Source: an uncultured Lachnospiraceae bacterium (GTDB taxonomy: Bacteria > Bacillota > Clostridia > Lachnospirales > Lachnospiraceae). Taken from it: a stretch of DNA of 64,000 nt. Both the position numbers and the translations under genes were made by a program. Shown here one piece after another: positions 54,301-63,396 of the stretch (position 1 is its first letter; each line of letters starts with the position of its first letter). The DNA is taken from NCBI GenBank assembly GCA_947566645.1, contig CANOKL010000022.1, forward strand, positions 1-64,000. Reading direction: 5' to 3'. Under the pieces are notes generated by a model. It searched no databases and was not told the DNA's origin. It saw only the letters and a list, made by a program, of their open reading frames with translations.

Positions 54301-54329
54301 TTGCTTTTTGCCCGTAAGTGTGATACGCT
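54301..54329 (+). promoter_or_regulatory. Probable promoter of rpmG-secE-nusG
   Basis: TTGCTT (54301-54306), 17-bp spacer, TACGCT (54324-54329), imperfect but well spaced. The 110-nt leader contains a small TGACGG/CCGTCA hairpin (54371-54392). Confidence 0.45.
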
Positions 54330-54440
54330 TACAGAGCGAATGGAAGTAGGTCTTTTTTTTATGCCTAAATTTGACGGTCCCGCAAACCGTCAGGCAACCG
54401 TTAACATGAAAGAATCGTAAAATGAAACGAGGTGGAAGTT

Positions 54441-54590
54441 GTGCGTACAAGAATCACGTTAGAATGTACAGAATGCAAGCAGCGTAACTACAACACGACC
54501 AAGGATAAGAAGGCGCATCCGGCACGTATGGAGACAAAGAAGTACTGCAAGTTCTGTAGAACACACACATTGCACAAGGAAACAAAATAG
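54441..54590 (+). CDS. rpmG: 50S ribosomal protein L33
   Basis: A 49-residue protein starting at GTG after [24 protein letters not shown], then [16 protein letters not shown] at the end. Two CxxC pairs (Cys9/Cys12 and Cys36/Cys39) make it the zinc-binding form of L33. L33 lies on the 50S subunit near the E site. It opens the conserved rpmG-secE-nusG block, 24 bp before secE. Confidence 0.95.
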   Translation: MRTRITLECTECKQRNYNTTKDKKAHPARMETKKYCKFCRTHTLHKETK

Positions 54591-54614
54591 CCGTATAAAA
54601 GGAGTGTGAAGGTT

Positions 54615-54821
54615 ATGAGTGAAAAGACTCAGAAAAAAAGCACGTCCGGCTGGTTTAAAGAACTGGAGAGAGAGTTCAAAAAGATTATCTGGCCGGATAA
54701 ATTGACACTTGCGAAGCAGACGGCAGCAGTTGTTTCTGTATCTGTAGTATTAGGAGCGATTATTGCATTGATCGATTTCCTTGTTCAGAACGGCGTTGAG
54801 ATCCTGATCAACCTGGGCTGA
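54615..54821 (+). CDS. secE: Protein translocase subunit SecE
   Basis: 68 residues. The amphipathic helix with ELEREFKKIIWPDKLTLAKQT is the SecE signature, followed by one membrane helix (AAVVSVSVVLGAIIALIDFLV). It clamps SecY in the export channel. ATG 54615 chosen with AGGAG ten bases upstream; the in-frame GTG at 54606 lies too close to that site. Followed by nusG in the normal order. Confidence 0.95.
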   Translation: MSEKTQKKSTSGWFKELEREFKKIIWPDKLTLAKQTAAVVSVSVVLGAIIALIDFLVQNGVEILINLG

Positions 54822-54850
54822 TGAAACTTTCGGACAGGAAAGGTGAGTTT

Positions 54851-55366
54851 ATGTCAGAGGCAAAATGGTATGTGGTTCATACCTATTCCGGGTATGAGAA
54901 CAAGGTAAAAGCCAACATTGATAAGACAATCGAGAACAGGCATCTGGAGGAACAGATCCTTGAAGTTCGGGTTCCTATGCAGGATGTGGTGGAGCTTAAG
55001 AACGGCGTTCAGAAGGCAGTCCAGAAAAAGATGTTCCCAGGCTATGTGCTCATTCATATGATTATGAATGACGATACATGGTATGTTGTGCGTAACACAA
55101 GAGGCGTTACAGGCTTTGTAGGCCCCGGCAGCAAACCGGTACCGCTTACGGCGGCAGAGATGGCACCGCTTGGAATTAAGCAGGAGAATATCGTTGTGGA
55201 CTTCGAAGAGGGCGATACCGTTCAGGTGATTGCCGGTGCATGGGCAGATACGGTCGGCGTGGTTCAGGCCATGAATGTGCAGAAGCAGAGCCTTACAATC
55301 AATGTAGAGCTGTTCGGCCGCGAAACGCCGGTAGAAATCAGTTTCGCAGAAGTAAAAAAAGTGTAA
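54851..55366 (+). CDS. nusG: Transcription termination/antitermination factor NusG
   Basis: 171 residues, standard length. NGN domain: AKWYVVHTYSGYENKVKANI, MFPGYVLIHMIMND and RNTRGVTGFVG; C-terminal KOW: FEEGDTVQVIAGAWADTVGVVQ. It binds RNA polymerase and couples it to ribosome or Rho. ATG 54851 with AAAGGTGAG upstream; the ATG at 54821 would add ten unrelated residues. Confidence 0.96.
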   Translation: MSEAKWYVVHTYSGYENKVKANIDKTIENRHLEEQILEVRVPMQDVVELKNGVQKAVQKKMFPGYVLIHMIMNDDTWYVVRNTRGVTGFVGPGSKPVPLTAAEMAPLGIKQENIVVDFEEGDTVQVIAGAWADTVGVVQAMNVQKQSLTINVELFGRETPVEISFAEVKKV

Positions 55367-55373
55367 TGATTAA

Positions 55374-55407
55374 GTGGGAGGGGCAAAAGGACCCCGGAAG
55401 CACCACA
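55374..55407 (+). promoter_or_regulatory. L1-binding mRNA leader before rplK
   Basis: GTGGGAGGGG...CCCC...ACCAC just before the rplK ribosome site. The GTGG/CCAC stem with an internal GGAGG loop mimics the L1 site on 23S rRNA. Ribosomal protein L1 can bind it and repress rplK-rplA translation (known Firmicute leader type). Confidence 0.7.
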
Positions 55408-55421
55408 AGGAGGTAATGAAA

Positions 55422-55847
55422 ATGGCAAAAAAAGTACAAGGTTATATTAAGTTACAGATCCCGGCAGGGAAAGCAACTCCGGCACCGCCGGTTGGACCTG
55501 CTCTCGGACAGCACGGTGTGAATATCGTTGAATTTACTAAGCAGTTCAATGCAAGGACCGCAGACCAGGGAGATATGATCATTCCAGTAGTCATCACCGT
55601 TTACAGTGACAGAAGCTTCAGCTTTATTACAAAGACGCCGCCGGCAGCAGTTCTGATCAAGAAGGCCTGCAATATTAAATCCGGTTCAGGCGTGCCGAAT
55701 AAGACAAAAGTAGCAACGATCACAAAGGATCAGGTACGCGAGATCGCTGAGCTTAAAATGCCGGATCTGAACGCTGCAAGTGTTGAGGCAGCCATGAGCA
55801 TGATCGAAGGCACCTGCCGTTCTATGGGTGTAAAGGTAGCTGAATAG
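55422..55847 (+). CDS. rplK: 50S ribosomal protein L11
   Basis: 141 residues. N-terminal [36 protein letters not shown] is the invariant L11 start; the C-terminal RNA-binding domain has [14 protein letters not shown]. It forms the GTPase-associated centre with 23S rRNA and L10/L12. ATG 55422 follows AAGGAGGT. An L1-type leader precedes it. Confidence 0.97.
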   Translation: MAKKVQGYIKLQIPAGKATPAPPVGPALGQHGVNIVEFTKQFNARTADQGDMIIPVVITVYSDRSFSFITKTPPAAVLIKKACNIKSGSGVPNKTKVATITKDQVREIAELKMPDLNAASVEAAMSMIEGTCRSMGVKVAE

Positions 55848-55856
55848 TATTATCAA

Positions 55857-55884
55857 GTGGGAGGGGTATCCCGACATTACCACA
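55857..55884 (+). promoter_or_regulatory. Second L1-binding mRNA leader, before rplA
   Basis: GTGGGAGGGG..CCC..ACCAC, clearly related to the site before rplK, ends six bases before the AGGAGG of rplA. L1 encoded by the next gene could repress its own synthesis here. Confidence 0.7.
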
Positions 55885-55899
55885 AGGAGGTTTATTTAG

Positions 55900-56592
55900 A
55901 TGAAAAGAGGAAAGAAATATGTTGAAGCTGCGAAAGCAATTGACAGGGGAACACTCTATGATGTTGCAGAAGCAGTAGCATTAGTAAAAAAGACTGCAGT
56001 AGCAAAATTCGATGAGACGGTCGAAGCTCATGTGAGAACAGGCTGTGACGGACGTCACGCTGACCAGCAGATCCGTGGTGCGGTTGTACTTCCGCACGGA
56101 ACAGGCAAGAAGGTCCGCATTCTTGTATTTGCAAAGGATGCAAAGGCAGAGGAGGCTAAGGCTGCCGGAGCAGATTATGTAGGCGGAGATGAGCTGATCC
56201 CGAAGATCCAGAAGGAAAACTGGTTTGAGTTCGACGTAGTAGTTGCAACGCCGGATATGATGGGTGTTGTAGGACGTCTCGGACGTGTACTTGGACCGAA
56301 GGGTCTTATGCCGAACCCGAAGGCCGGTACAGTAACAATGGACGTCACAAAGGCGATCCAGGAGATTAAAGCCGGTAAGATCGAGTACAGACTCGATAAG
56401 ACCAATATTATCCATGTGCCGTTAGGTAAAGCATCCTTTACAGAGGAACAGCTTACGGACAACTTCCAGACGCTAATCGATGCAATTAACAAAGCAAGAC
56501 CGGCAGCGGTAAAGGGACAGTTCTTAAAGAGCGTTGTCCTCACATCTACGATGGGACCGAGTGTCAAGATTAATCCGATGAGATTATCTTAG
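55900..56592 (+). CDS. rplA: 50S ribosomal protein L1
   Basis: 230 residues. [15 protein letters not shown] at the start, [26 protein letters not shown], and [12 protein letters not shown] in the centre identify L1. It sits on the mobile L1 stalk at the E site and also regulates its own operon. Last gene before a strong new promoter for rplJL. Confidence 0.97.
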   Translation: MKRGKKYVEAAKAIDRGTLYDVAEAVALVKKTAVAKFDETVEAHVRTGCDGRHADQQIRGAVVLPHGTGKKVRILVFAKDAKAEEAKAAGADYVGGDELIPKIQKENWFEFDVVVATPDMMGVVGRLGRVLGPKGLMPNPKAGTVTMDVTKAIQEIKAGKIEYRLDKTNIIHVPLGKASFTEEQLTDNFQTLIDAINKARPAAVKGQFLKSVVLTSTMGPSVKINPMRLS

Positions 56593-56629
56593 TGATTATA
56601 ATCAGTGAGATTTATACGGATCTTTGTTA

Positions 56630-56658
56630 TTGACATTGAAAATATATAATGCTATAAT
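56630..56658 (+). promoter_or_regulatory. Consensus sigma-A promoter of rplJL
   Basis: TTGACA and TATAAT, both perfect, separated by 17 bp. This is the strongest promoter seen in the window and fits very high expression. Confidence 0.9.
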
Positions 56659-56664
56659 AGCAAA

Positions 56665-56792
56665 GCAATGACTGCCAGAGACAGCAGGTGCACATAAGTG
56701 CGTAAGTTCCGGAGACGCCTGCCGAGGAAAGTTGAATTCGATTATTTGAATTAATAATCCCTCTATGTCTTTTGGCACAGAGGGATTTTTTA
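56665..56792 (+). ncRNA. L10 leader RNA with terminator upstream of rplJ
   Basis: The segment CTGCCAGAGACAGCAGGTGC...GCCTGCCGAGGAAAG matches the L10-binding leader of Firmicutes. It ends in a terminator: ATCCCTCTATGTC/GGCACAGAGGGAT then six T (56757-56792). Binding of L10(L12)4 should promote termination and lower rplJL expression. Confidence 0.85.
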
Positions 56793-56878
56793 TATAACAT
56801 CCTTTAGCAGTCAGAACGACAGCGGCAGTGGAGTGATCCGGACTGCTGCTGACAAATATATAAGGAGGTGTACCATTC

Positions 56879-57457
56879 GTGGCAAAAGTTGAATTAAAGC
56901 AGCCGGTTGTACAGGCAATCGCAGAAGACGTAAAAGACGCAGCGAGCGTTGTACTGGTAGATTACCGCGGACTTACTGTTGCGCAGGATACAGCGCTTCG
57001 TAAACAGTTAAGAGAAGCAGGCATCATCTATAAGGTTTGTAAAAACACAATGATGAAGAGAGCCTTTGAAGGGACAGAGTTTGCAGCTTTGGACGAGTAT
57101 CTGGAAGGCCCGAGCGCACTTGCAGTTTCCAAAGATGACGCGACCGCTCCGGCAAGAATCCTCGCAAAGTTTGCGAAGGATGCGAAGGCGCTTGAGTTAA
57201 AGGCAGGCGTGGTCGAAGGCGAAGCTTACGATCAGGCAGGTCTGCAGGCACTTGCAGCAATTCCGTCAAGAGAAGAGCTGTTATCCAAGCTCCTTGGAAG
57301 CCTGCAGTCACCGATTACCAACCTTGCACGTGTTCTTAATCAGATTGCGGAGCAGGGAGGAGCAGAGAACTGCCAGCCGGCAGAGGAAGCTCCGGCAGAA
57401 GCAGCAGAAGCATCTGCAGAAGCTCCGGCAGAAGTAGCAGAGACACCGGCTGAGTAG
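56879..57457 (+). CDS. rplJ: 50S ribosomal protein L10
   Basis: 192 residues, GTG start eight bases after AAGGAGGTG. The conserved core KVELKQPVVQAIAEDVKDAASVVLVDYRGLTVAQDTALRKQLREAG and PSALAVSKDDATAPARIL identify L10. An unusual C-terminal tail of about 35 residues, rich in Ala, Glu and Pro, extends beyond the typical length of about 165-175. L10 anchors L7/L12 dimers at the stalk and represses this operon through the leader. Confidence 0.96.
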   Translation: MAKVELKQPVVQAIAEDVKDAASVVLVDYRGLTVAQDTALRKQLREAGIIYKVCKNTMMKRAFEGTEFAALDEYLEGPSALAVSKDDATAPARILAKFAKDAKALELKAGVVEGEAYDQAGLQALAAIPSREELLSKLLGSLQSPITNLARVLNQIAEQGGAENCQPAEEAPAEAAEASAEAPAEVAETPAE

Positions 57458-57591
57458 GAATCTTTCCGTACCGGTGGATATGTATGTGTGCAAAGATGAT
57501 ATGCGCCGCAGGCCGGAATGCCTGGCGCGGTGGATTCGGCTAAACCGGATTCATAGTTATTATGAGAAATATTTTATAGGAGGAAAATAAA

Positions 57592-57966
57592 ATGGCAAAG
57601 TTAACAACAGCTGAATTTATTGATGCAATCAAAGAGTTATCAGTATTAGAGTTAAATGATCTGGTAAAAGCATGTGAAGAAGAGTTTGGTGTATCTGCAG
57701 CAGCAGGTGTAGTCGTTGCAGCAGCAGGCGGAGAGGCAGCTGCAGCAGAGGAGAAGGATGAGTTTGATGTTGAGTTAGTATCAGCTGGTTCTTCCAAGGT
57801 TAAGGTTATCAAGGTTGTACGTGAGATTACAGGTCTTGGACTGAAGGAAGCTAAGGCAGTAGTTGACGGTGCTCCGAAGGTAGTAAAAGAGGCAGTTTCC
57901 AAGGCAGAGGCTGAGGAGCTTAAGGCTAAGCTTGAGGCTGAGGGTGCAGAGGTTAATCTGAAATAA
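57592..57966 (+). CDS. rplL: 50S ribosomal protein L7/L12
   Basis: 124 residues. N-terminal dimerisation part [32 protein letters not shown], Ala-rich hinge, and C-terminal factor-binding domain [30 protein letters not shown]. It recruits translation GTPases. In many bacteria rpoB follows; here the region downstream instead contains minus-strand signalling genes. Confidence 0.97.
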   Translation: MAKLTTAEFIDAIKELSVLELNDLVKACEEEFGVSAAAGVVVAAAGGEAAAAEEKDEFDVELVSAGSSKVKVIKVVREITGLGLKEAKAVVDGAPKVVKEAVSKAEAEELKAKLEAEGAEVNLK

Positions 57967-58078
57967 TTGACCGGAGACTGTTTTCATAGCATCCTGTGCG
58001 GATGAAAGAAAAGCGTGAATCGTAATAAAGTAGTCTTTCGATCTTTTATGATCTGAAGACCGTATGAATAAGAAATAC

Positions 58079-58111
58079 AAAGGAACAGCCGTTTATTACG
58101 GCTGTTCCTTT
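58079..58111. terminator. Bidirectional terminator between rplL and the AgrC-like kinase
   Basis: AAAGGAACAGCCG and CGGCTGTTCCTTT form a perfect 13-bp stem with a 7-nt loop. The minus-strand kinase stop codon lies in the loop (58096-58098). The 130-bp stretch from rplL to here holds no gene. Confidence 0.75.
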
Positions 58112-59433
58112 GCGTTTAAAAGCAGGAAGGCCTTGAATACATTATTCTGGTATTCAAAGCGTGGGATTCCGTTATATTTTTCGGTGACATGCAGTACAGA
58201 AGAGATGCCGAGACCTTTCCGGTTTTTTTCCTTTGAGGAGAGGAAGGAGCCGTCTCTGGCACGCAGTACTGTGCCTTCATAACTATTTTCGGTCATGATT
58301 ACAAGAGTGAGGCGTCCGGGCATGGTCATTTTAAGGGAGATGAATTTGTCGGATGATTTCATGCGCCTGCATGCCTCAATTGCATTTTCCAGGAAATTGC
58401 CCAGTATAATACACAGATCAGTAGTGGAAAAAGGGTGCTCCTCTGGAATGCTGATAAGGAAGGAGACGGAGATTCCCTCCTCCTTCGCCTGACTGTGGTA
58501 ATGGCACAGCAGTGCATTGACGGAAGGGTCATCGCAGTAGTTTTCAGGCAGTGGGGGGACATGGTCAGACAGTTCGCGGAGGTAGGCTTCGATTTCTTCG
58601 TTTCTGCTATTCTTCAGGAGGCCTCTTAGCGCCATGACATGGTGCCGTGTATCGTGGCGCATGCGCCGGACTTGTTCCATATGGCTCTGAAGGCTTTCCA
58701 GCTGCTTCTGCTGTGCGGTAATCTGTGTTTCCGACAGCTGCAGCGCTTCCTTGAGACGGGCGTTCTGACTGATGTCAATAATCATCCGCAGAAGGATACC
58801 GTTAGTGGAAAATGTCAGAAGCGTCCACAATGGAGGAATGAAGTAGAACTCATTCCCGGGAAAAAAGGACAGACTTGCAGTATTTGGCGATACAAGGAGT
58901 GTGTGAATTACAGTATTGCATATGGGGACGATCCAAAGAAACTGCCATGTATTAAGTGCAATCGTGCATTCAAGCGCCGGGAGAAGAAGCTTTGTGAAAA
59001 ATTTATATATGGCATAAAAGGAAAGCAGTGTGACGATGAGTGTTGTGCCGGCAAAATAAAGGCTGGAGATGTTAGGGAGTCTCTTTGCAGCTGTAAAGTA
59101 CAGAAACAGGGAAATAAGCCGGACGTTTTCTGCATAGCATTTGGCTGCAGAGATGATGAATACACCCTGCCAGAAGGTAAAATCCGCGATGCCGCAGAAA
59201 ATAGCGGTACCGACAAAGATAAGCGGTACCGCGCACAGCGTCCGGCTCAGAGAGGATGTGACCGTGACTGCGAAGGCATAGGATCCAAGAACAGAGATTC
59301 CGGAAAAGAGAATAATACCTGCGGCCAGCCTGGGGATGACCGGGGCAACAATATGCCTTCTAAAGGTAAGATAAAGGAGTACAAAGCATGGAACTGTATA
59401 GAGTATGGTATTGAAGGTATATGCCGGTGTCAT
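58096..59433 (-). CDS. GHKL-family sensor histidine kinase (AgrC/ComD-like)
   Basis: 445 residues. Six to seven membrane helices fill residues 1-205. A coiled linker then leads to the phospho-acceptor region QVRRMRHDTRHHVMALRGLL near residue 260, followed by the HATPase_c_5 domain with NFLENAIEAC near 350 and KGLGISSVLHV near 410. This layout is that of kinases sensing peptide signals (Agr, Com, Blp). No pheromone or processing gene is adjacent. Start at 59433 overlaps the end of the regulator gene by four bases, so the two are translationally coupled. Confidence 0.9.
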   Translation of the reverse strand: MTPAYTFNTILYTVPCFVLLYLTFRRHIVAPVIPRLAAGIILFSGISVLGSYAFAVTVTSSLSRTLCAVPLIFVGTAIFCGIADFTFWQGVFIISAAKCYAENVRLISLFLYFTAAKRLPNISSLYFAGTTLIVTLLSFYAIYKFFTKLLLPALECTIALNTWQFLWIVPICNTVIHTLLVSPNTASLSFFPGNEFYFIPPLWTLLTFSTNGILLRMIIDISQNARLKEALQLSETQITAQQKQLESLQSHMEQVRRMRHDTRHHVMALRGLLKNSRNEEIEAYLRELSDHVPPLPENYCDDPSVNALLCHYHSQAKEEGISVSFLISIPEEHPFSTTDLCIILGNFLENAIEACRRMKSSDKFISLKMTMPGRLTLVIMTENSYEGTVLRARDGSFLSSKEKNRKGLGISSVLHVTEKYNGIPRFEYQNNVFKAFLLLNAKEQP

Positions 59434-60158
59434 AAGGTGGTCCCTCCGTTTACATAATCAAAGATATAGTTGGCGTACGCCTGTGTAATCTCCTGCTTTC
59501 TTGCCTTGGCAATAGGGAGGCGTTCTCCGTTATTGAGGATAAAGTCAGAGCTGTCAAAAGATTCAATATAATCCATGTTAACCATGCAGTTCCGGTAGCA
59601 CCAGAGAAACTGTGGATAGGGATCCAGCATTGGTGCAAATTCGCCAAAAGACATGTAAGAACGGATCTGACATGTGCTTGTATGGATCTGAATATAATGG
59701 TTGTGGTAATCAGTGTATATAATATCAGAAATAAGAACACGGGTATAGTGGCGTCCCTCTTTTAGTTCTATATAGTGGGCAAACTTTGCAGCCACCTGTT
59801 CATAACGGTCGCACGCCTCAGTAAGAAGTTCGTAGGTATAGGGCTTTACGAGATAGTCCAGTGCCTGGAGCCGGAATGCTTTTACAGCATAATCTTTGCT
59901 TGCAGTGGTAAAGATGATCTGGCACTTCGGATGCTTTTCACGGAGCTTCTGGGCAACCTGGATTCCTGAGGCCTGCTGCATATAGATATCCAAAAATACA
60001 AGGTCGTAAGCTGTGCGGTTTGCTGTACGTAAAAATGCAAGTTCACTGACAAACTTTTCGATATGTACGTGAATCCGGCGTTCCTGGCAATAACGACATA
60101 TGTAATCGAAAAGTACTTCAAGATCATCGCGGGAATCGTCTATTAATGCTATTGTCAT
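59430..60158 (-). CDS. LytTR-type response regulator (AgrA-like)
   Basis: 242 residues. Receiver: IALIDDSRDD, LVFLDIYMQQASG (phospho-acceptor Asp near residue 58), and the switch Lys in LDYLVKPYTYE. The C-terminal LytTR DNA-binding domain has YTDYHNHYIQIHT, FLWCYRNCMVNMDYIESF and the typical LPIAKARKQEI ending. LytTR regulators bind paired direct repeats. AGGAGGACA precedes the ATG. An inverted repeat in its promoter region (60222-60246) may be a control site. Confidence 0.93.
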   Translation of the reverse strand: MTIALIDDSRDDLEVLFDYICRYCQERRIHVHIEKFVSELAFLRTANRTAYDLVFLDIYMQQASGIQVAQKLREKHPKCQIIFTTASKDYAVKAFRLQALDYLVKPYTYELLTEACDRYEQVAAKFAHYIELKEGRHYTRVLISDIIYTDYHNHYIQIHTSTCQIRSYMSFGEFAPMLDPYPQFLWCYRNCMVNMDYIESFDSSDFILNNGERLPIAKARKQEITQAYANYIFDYVNGGTTL

Positions 60159-60221
60159 GGCTGTCCTCCTGGATGGATTTTCGTGTTCAGACAGGATGAG
60201 AAACCAAGATTCTGTCTGGGC

Positions 60222-60246
60222 TGTGATATATCTCTATTATATCACA
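60222..60246. promoter_or_regulatory. Inverted repeat over the -10 of the AgrA-like operon
   Basis: TGTGATATA (60222-60230) and TATATCACA (60238-60246) are perfect 9-bp arms with a 7-bp centre. On the minus strand the centre supplies TATAAT (60236-60241), so a bound protein would cover the promoter. No clear -35 is seen. Confidence 0.5.
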
Positions 60247-60284
60247 GAAATAAGAAAGCGGGGAAGAAAAAATCCGCTTCCAGG

Positions 60285-63200
60285 TCAGAAGCTGTCTCCT
60301 TTTTTGCAGGCATGCATATTGACGCTTAATATTTCCTTCAGTAGTTCCAACAGCCTGGGTATGTCGATGGGCTTTGTGATATGTCCGTTCATACCCGCGT
60401 CAAGAGCCAGCTGTCTGTCCTCGTCAAATGCATTGGCAGTCATCGCAATAATCGGAATATTTGCAAGCTCCTGGTCTTTGAATGCACGGATTCTTCTGGC
60501 TGCATCATAACCGTTCATGATTGGCATCTGAATATCCATCAGAACCAGGTCATACTGTCCAGGTCCGGCGGCGCTAAGCTTTTCTACCGCAATTGCCCCG
60601 TCATTTGCCACATCAACGGTAAATCCGGCTTCCCCGAGAATCTCTGCTGCAATCTCCTGATTCAGCTCATTATCCTCAGCCAGCAGTATCTTCCTGCCCT
60701 CAAATGAGACTTTCCTTTCCGGCGCGGTCGTTTCCGTATCCATGGCGGTTATAAACGGAGCTTCCAGAACACCCCGGAGCTCGGATAAGAAGATCGGCTT
60801 TGAACAGAACGCCGTGACGCCCGCATTTCTTGCCTCTTCTTCTATATCAGACCAGTCATAGGCAGTCAGGATAATAATCGGCTTCTCTTCCCCGATAATC
60901 CCCCGGATCCGTCTCACGACTTCAATGCCATTCATATCCGGCATCAGCCAGTCTATTATGTATGCAGCGTACTCGTCATTCTGTTCTACGGCAAGCCTGG
61001 TACGCAGCACTGCTTCTTTGCCGGAGGTTGTCCAGTCCGGACGCATTCCGATCGTAGACAGCATCTTAGTTACACTGGAGCAGGTGTTAAAATCATCATC
61101 TGCCACAAGCGCCCGGAGTTCCCGCAGCTGCGGGATCACTTCCTGCCTTACAGGCCCGGAACATGTTTTGAACAGGAGCTCTACGGTAAAAGTAGATCCC
61201 TTCCCCTCTTCGCTTTCTACCGAGATAGTTCCTCCCATCATATCCACAATGTTCTTGGTAATCGCCATACCAAGCCCGGTTCCCTGGATTCCGCTGACAG
61301 TGCTGCTCCTCTCGCGTTCAAACGGTTCAAAGACATGCTTCTGGAATTCCTCGCTCATGCCAATACCGGTATCCTTTACCTGGAACTCATAGGATGCGAA
61401 GTCCTCAGGTGCATTACCTTTCTGTATGATGCGGACTCCGACAACCCCGCCGGGTTTTGTGAACTTCATGGCATTGCTCAGCAGATTCAGAAGCACCTGA
61501 TTCAGCCGGAGCTTGTCGCACAGAATATGTTCATTTACCACATCGTCCGTATCAATAAAGAATTCCAGCTGTCTGGAGGTAATATCTGCCTGCACGATCG
61601 TCTTCAGGTCATGCATGATCTCCGGGAGAGAGGCCTCTTTTTCGTCAATCTTCATCTTGCCGCTCTCAATACGGCTCATATCCAGTACATCATTGATCAG
61701 ACTAAGCAGATGATTACTGGATGTGGTGATCTTGGACAAATAATCCTGCACTTGTTCCCTGTTGTCAATGTGTGCGGCGGCAAGCGACGTAAATCCAATG
61801 ATAGCATTCATAGGCGTCCGGATATCATGGGACATATTATTGAGAAATGTTGTCTTCGCCCTGTTAGCGTGCTGCGCAGCCGCAAGCGCATCCTGCAGAT
61901 TGAAATTCTGCCGTTCCAGTTGTTCCTCCATCTGCTTTTCATCATTTATATCAACGAATAGCCCGACAAAGGTGATTGGTGAGCCGTCTTTGCGCCTGGA
62001 AAGTCTGCCTGCCGCATGAAATCACCGCCATCCCGCATATTTAGTCATAAGCCTGTACTCTACATCAAAGTTTTTCGTGCCGGTGTAATCTCTTACAGTG
62101 TCCCAGTATTCCTTCATTACCCAGTCTTTATCATCTTCATGAAGCAGATCAGACCAGGATTCCAGCTTATCGGGGAAATCCTCTTTGCTTTCATATCCAA
62201 GCATCTTGCGGAAGACCTCTGTCCATGTACAGGAAACCATCTCCCCGCTCTCATTAAAATCCATGCTCCAGCGGCCAGAGCCCATTGCCGTATGGATATT
62301 CTCCATGTCGGTCTGTTCACGTTCAATCTGGGCATAGGCTTCCCGGATCCTTTTTCCATCCTCCTTCTCCTGCTCCAGGAGGATACGCGCATTCCTGCGG
62401 GTCAGGTAGATCAGTCCAAGGAAGACCATAAGCATTACAATTACCGTAATGACAATCTGTATAATACCATTATTCATCATCTCTTCGCTGATTGGGCCGA
62501 TCTGTTCACTGATCACGTTGGTCCGGATCAGGACGGTCAGCATCCAGTCTGTCCCTTCAATCGGAACATAGCAGAGAACTTCTTCAGTATCAAGATAGGT
62601 GAAGGATACCTGTCCCCGCCTGCCATTTGCGAAGTCATCCTTCAGCTTCTGGTAGCCGGATTCCTGTTCCATCACTGCATCCCCAAGTGCGGAAAGGACA
62701 TTCCTTCCTGCCGTCAGATATCCGAAGTCATCATTTGTCAGACTCTCTCCATTCCGGTAATAGAGATTACAGTAAGTCTCATTGTCACTGGACTGCAGAG
62801 TCAGGGAGCTTAACATATCAGAAATATTAATCTGAATAAAACACGCCTTAATCTGCCGCCCCTGAAATGAGATCCCGTCAACAGGCATAGCGAGGATAAC
62901 CTGCTTCTTCGCTCCATAAAGATTCGTTGTGCTGATTACAGGCTCTGTCAGTTCCTCCGACAGAAAGCTGTAGCGGCTAAGGCCTGACGTCGTGCTGTGC
63001 TGTGCATAGACAATCCCATCCTCATCCACCATGGCGAACTTATCCACGCCAAAAAGCCTCCGGGTTCTTCCGAGAAAGCTGCGCAGTGCTTCCTGGGACT
63101 TAAGATCAGACTCATCCAGCACACTCAGGGCGTTTTCCAGGTGTCTGAAATGGTTGTTCAGTTCCTCGGAAACCACCCGCGACCTTCTTCCGGCCAGCTC

Positions 63201-63380
63201 CTCCATATAGAATTCCGTGACCCTGCCTACAGCCTGGTCTGTACCATTTCCTGCTCTTGCGGCCACCCACAATGTTGTAATGATCAGAACCGCGGCAATC
63301 GCAATGCCGCCCCATATGGCAAATGCAATGGTCTGCCTCTTCTGCTTTTCATTTATATTAAGCTGTTGTGATTGTTTCAT
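60285..63380 (-). pseudogene. Hybrid sensor histidine kinase with two receivers, interrupted by an in-frame TGA
   Basis: One continuous frame of 1031 codons is broken only by TGA at 62022-62024. Upstream of it: membrane helix (about 19-41), an extracytoplasmic dCache-like sensor, a second helix (about 290-310) and a PAS domain ending at YAGWR. Downstream the frame continues FHAAGRLSRRKDGSPITFVGL, exactly the rest of the PAS domain, then HisKA (NNMSHDIRTPMN), HATPase (GTGLGMA), REC1 (IIDWLMPDMNG) and REC2 (LVLMDIQMPIMNG). Tryptophan (TGG) is expected at the stop (RWFHAAGR). The back part (from ATG 61931) could be made separately as a soluble 548-residue kinase, but has no good ribosome site. 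A recent nonsense mutation, strain variation or sequencing error would all fit. Confidence 0.85.
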
Positions 63381-63396
63381 TTCCTGCTCCTTATAT

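Noticed and set aside
58639-59457. 272-residue plus-strand frame opposite the AgrC-like kinase
   Set aside because: Antisense shadow of a clear kinase gene; low-complexity, basic composition and no family motif.
62022-62024. TGA read as selenocysteine or tryptophan
   Set aside because: No SECIS-like hairpin was seen directly after it, other genes here use TGA as stop, and Trp fits the ancestral codon by a simple point change.
62016-62813. 265-residue plus-strand frame opposite the sensor part of the broken kinase
   Set aside because: Antisense to a recognisable dCache/PAS region; no ribosome site or family motif.
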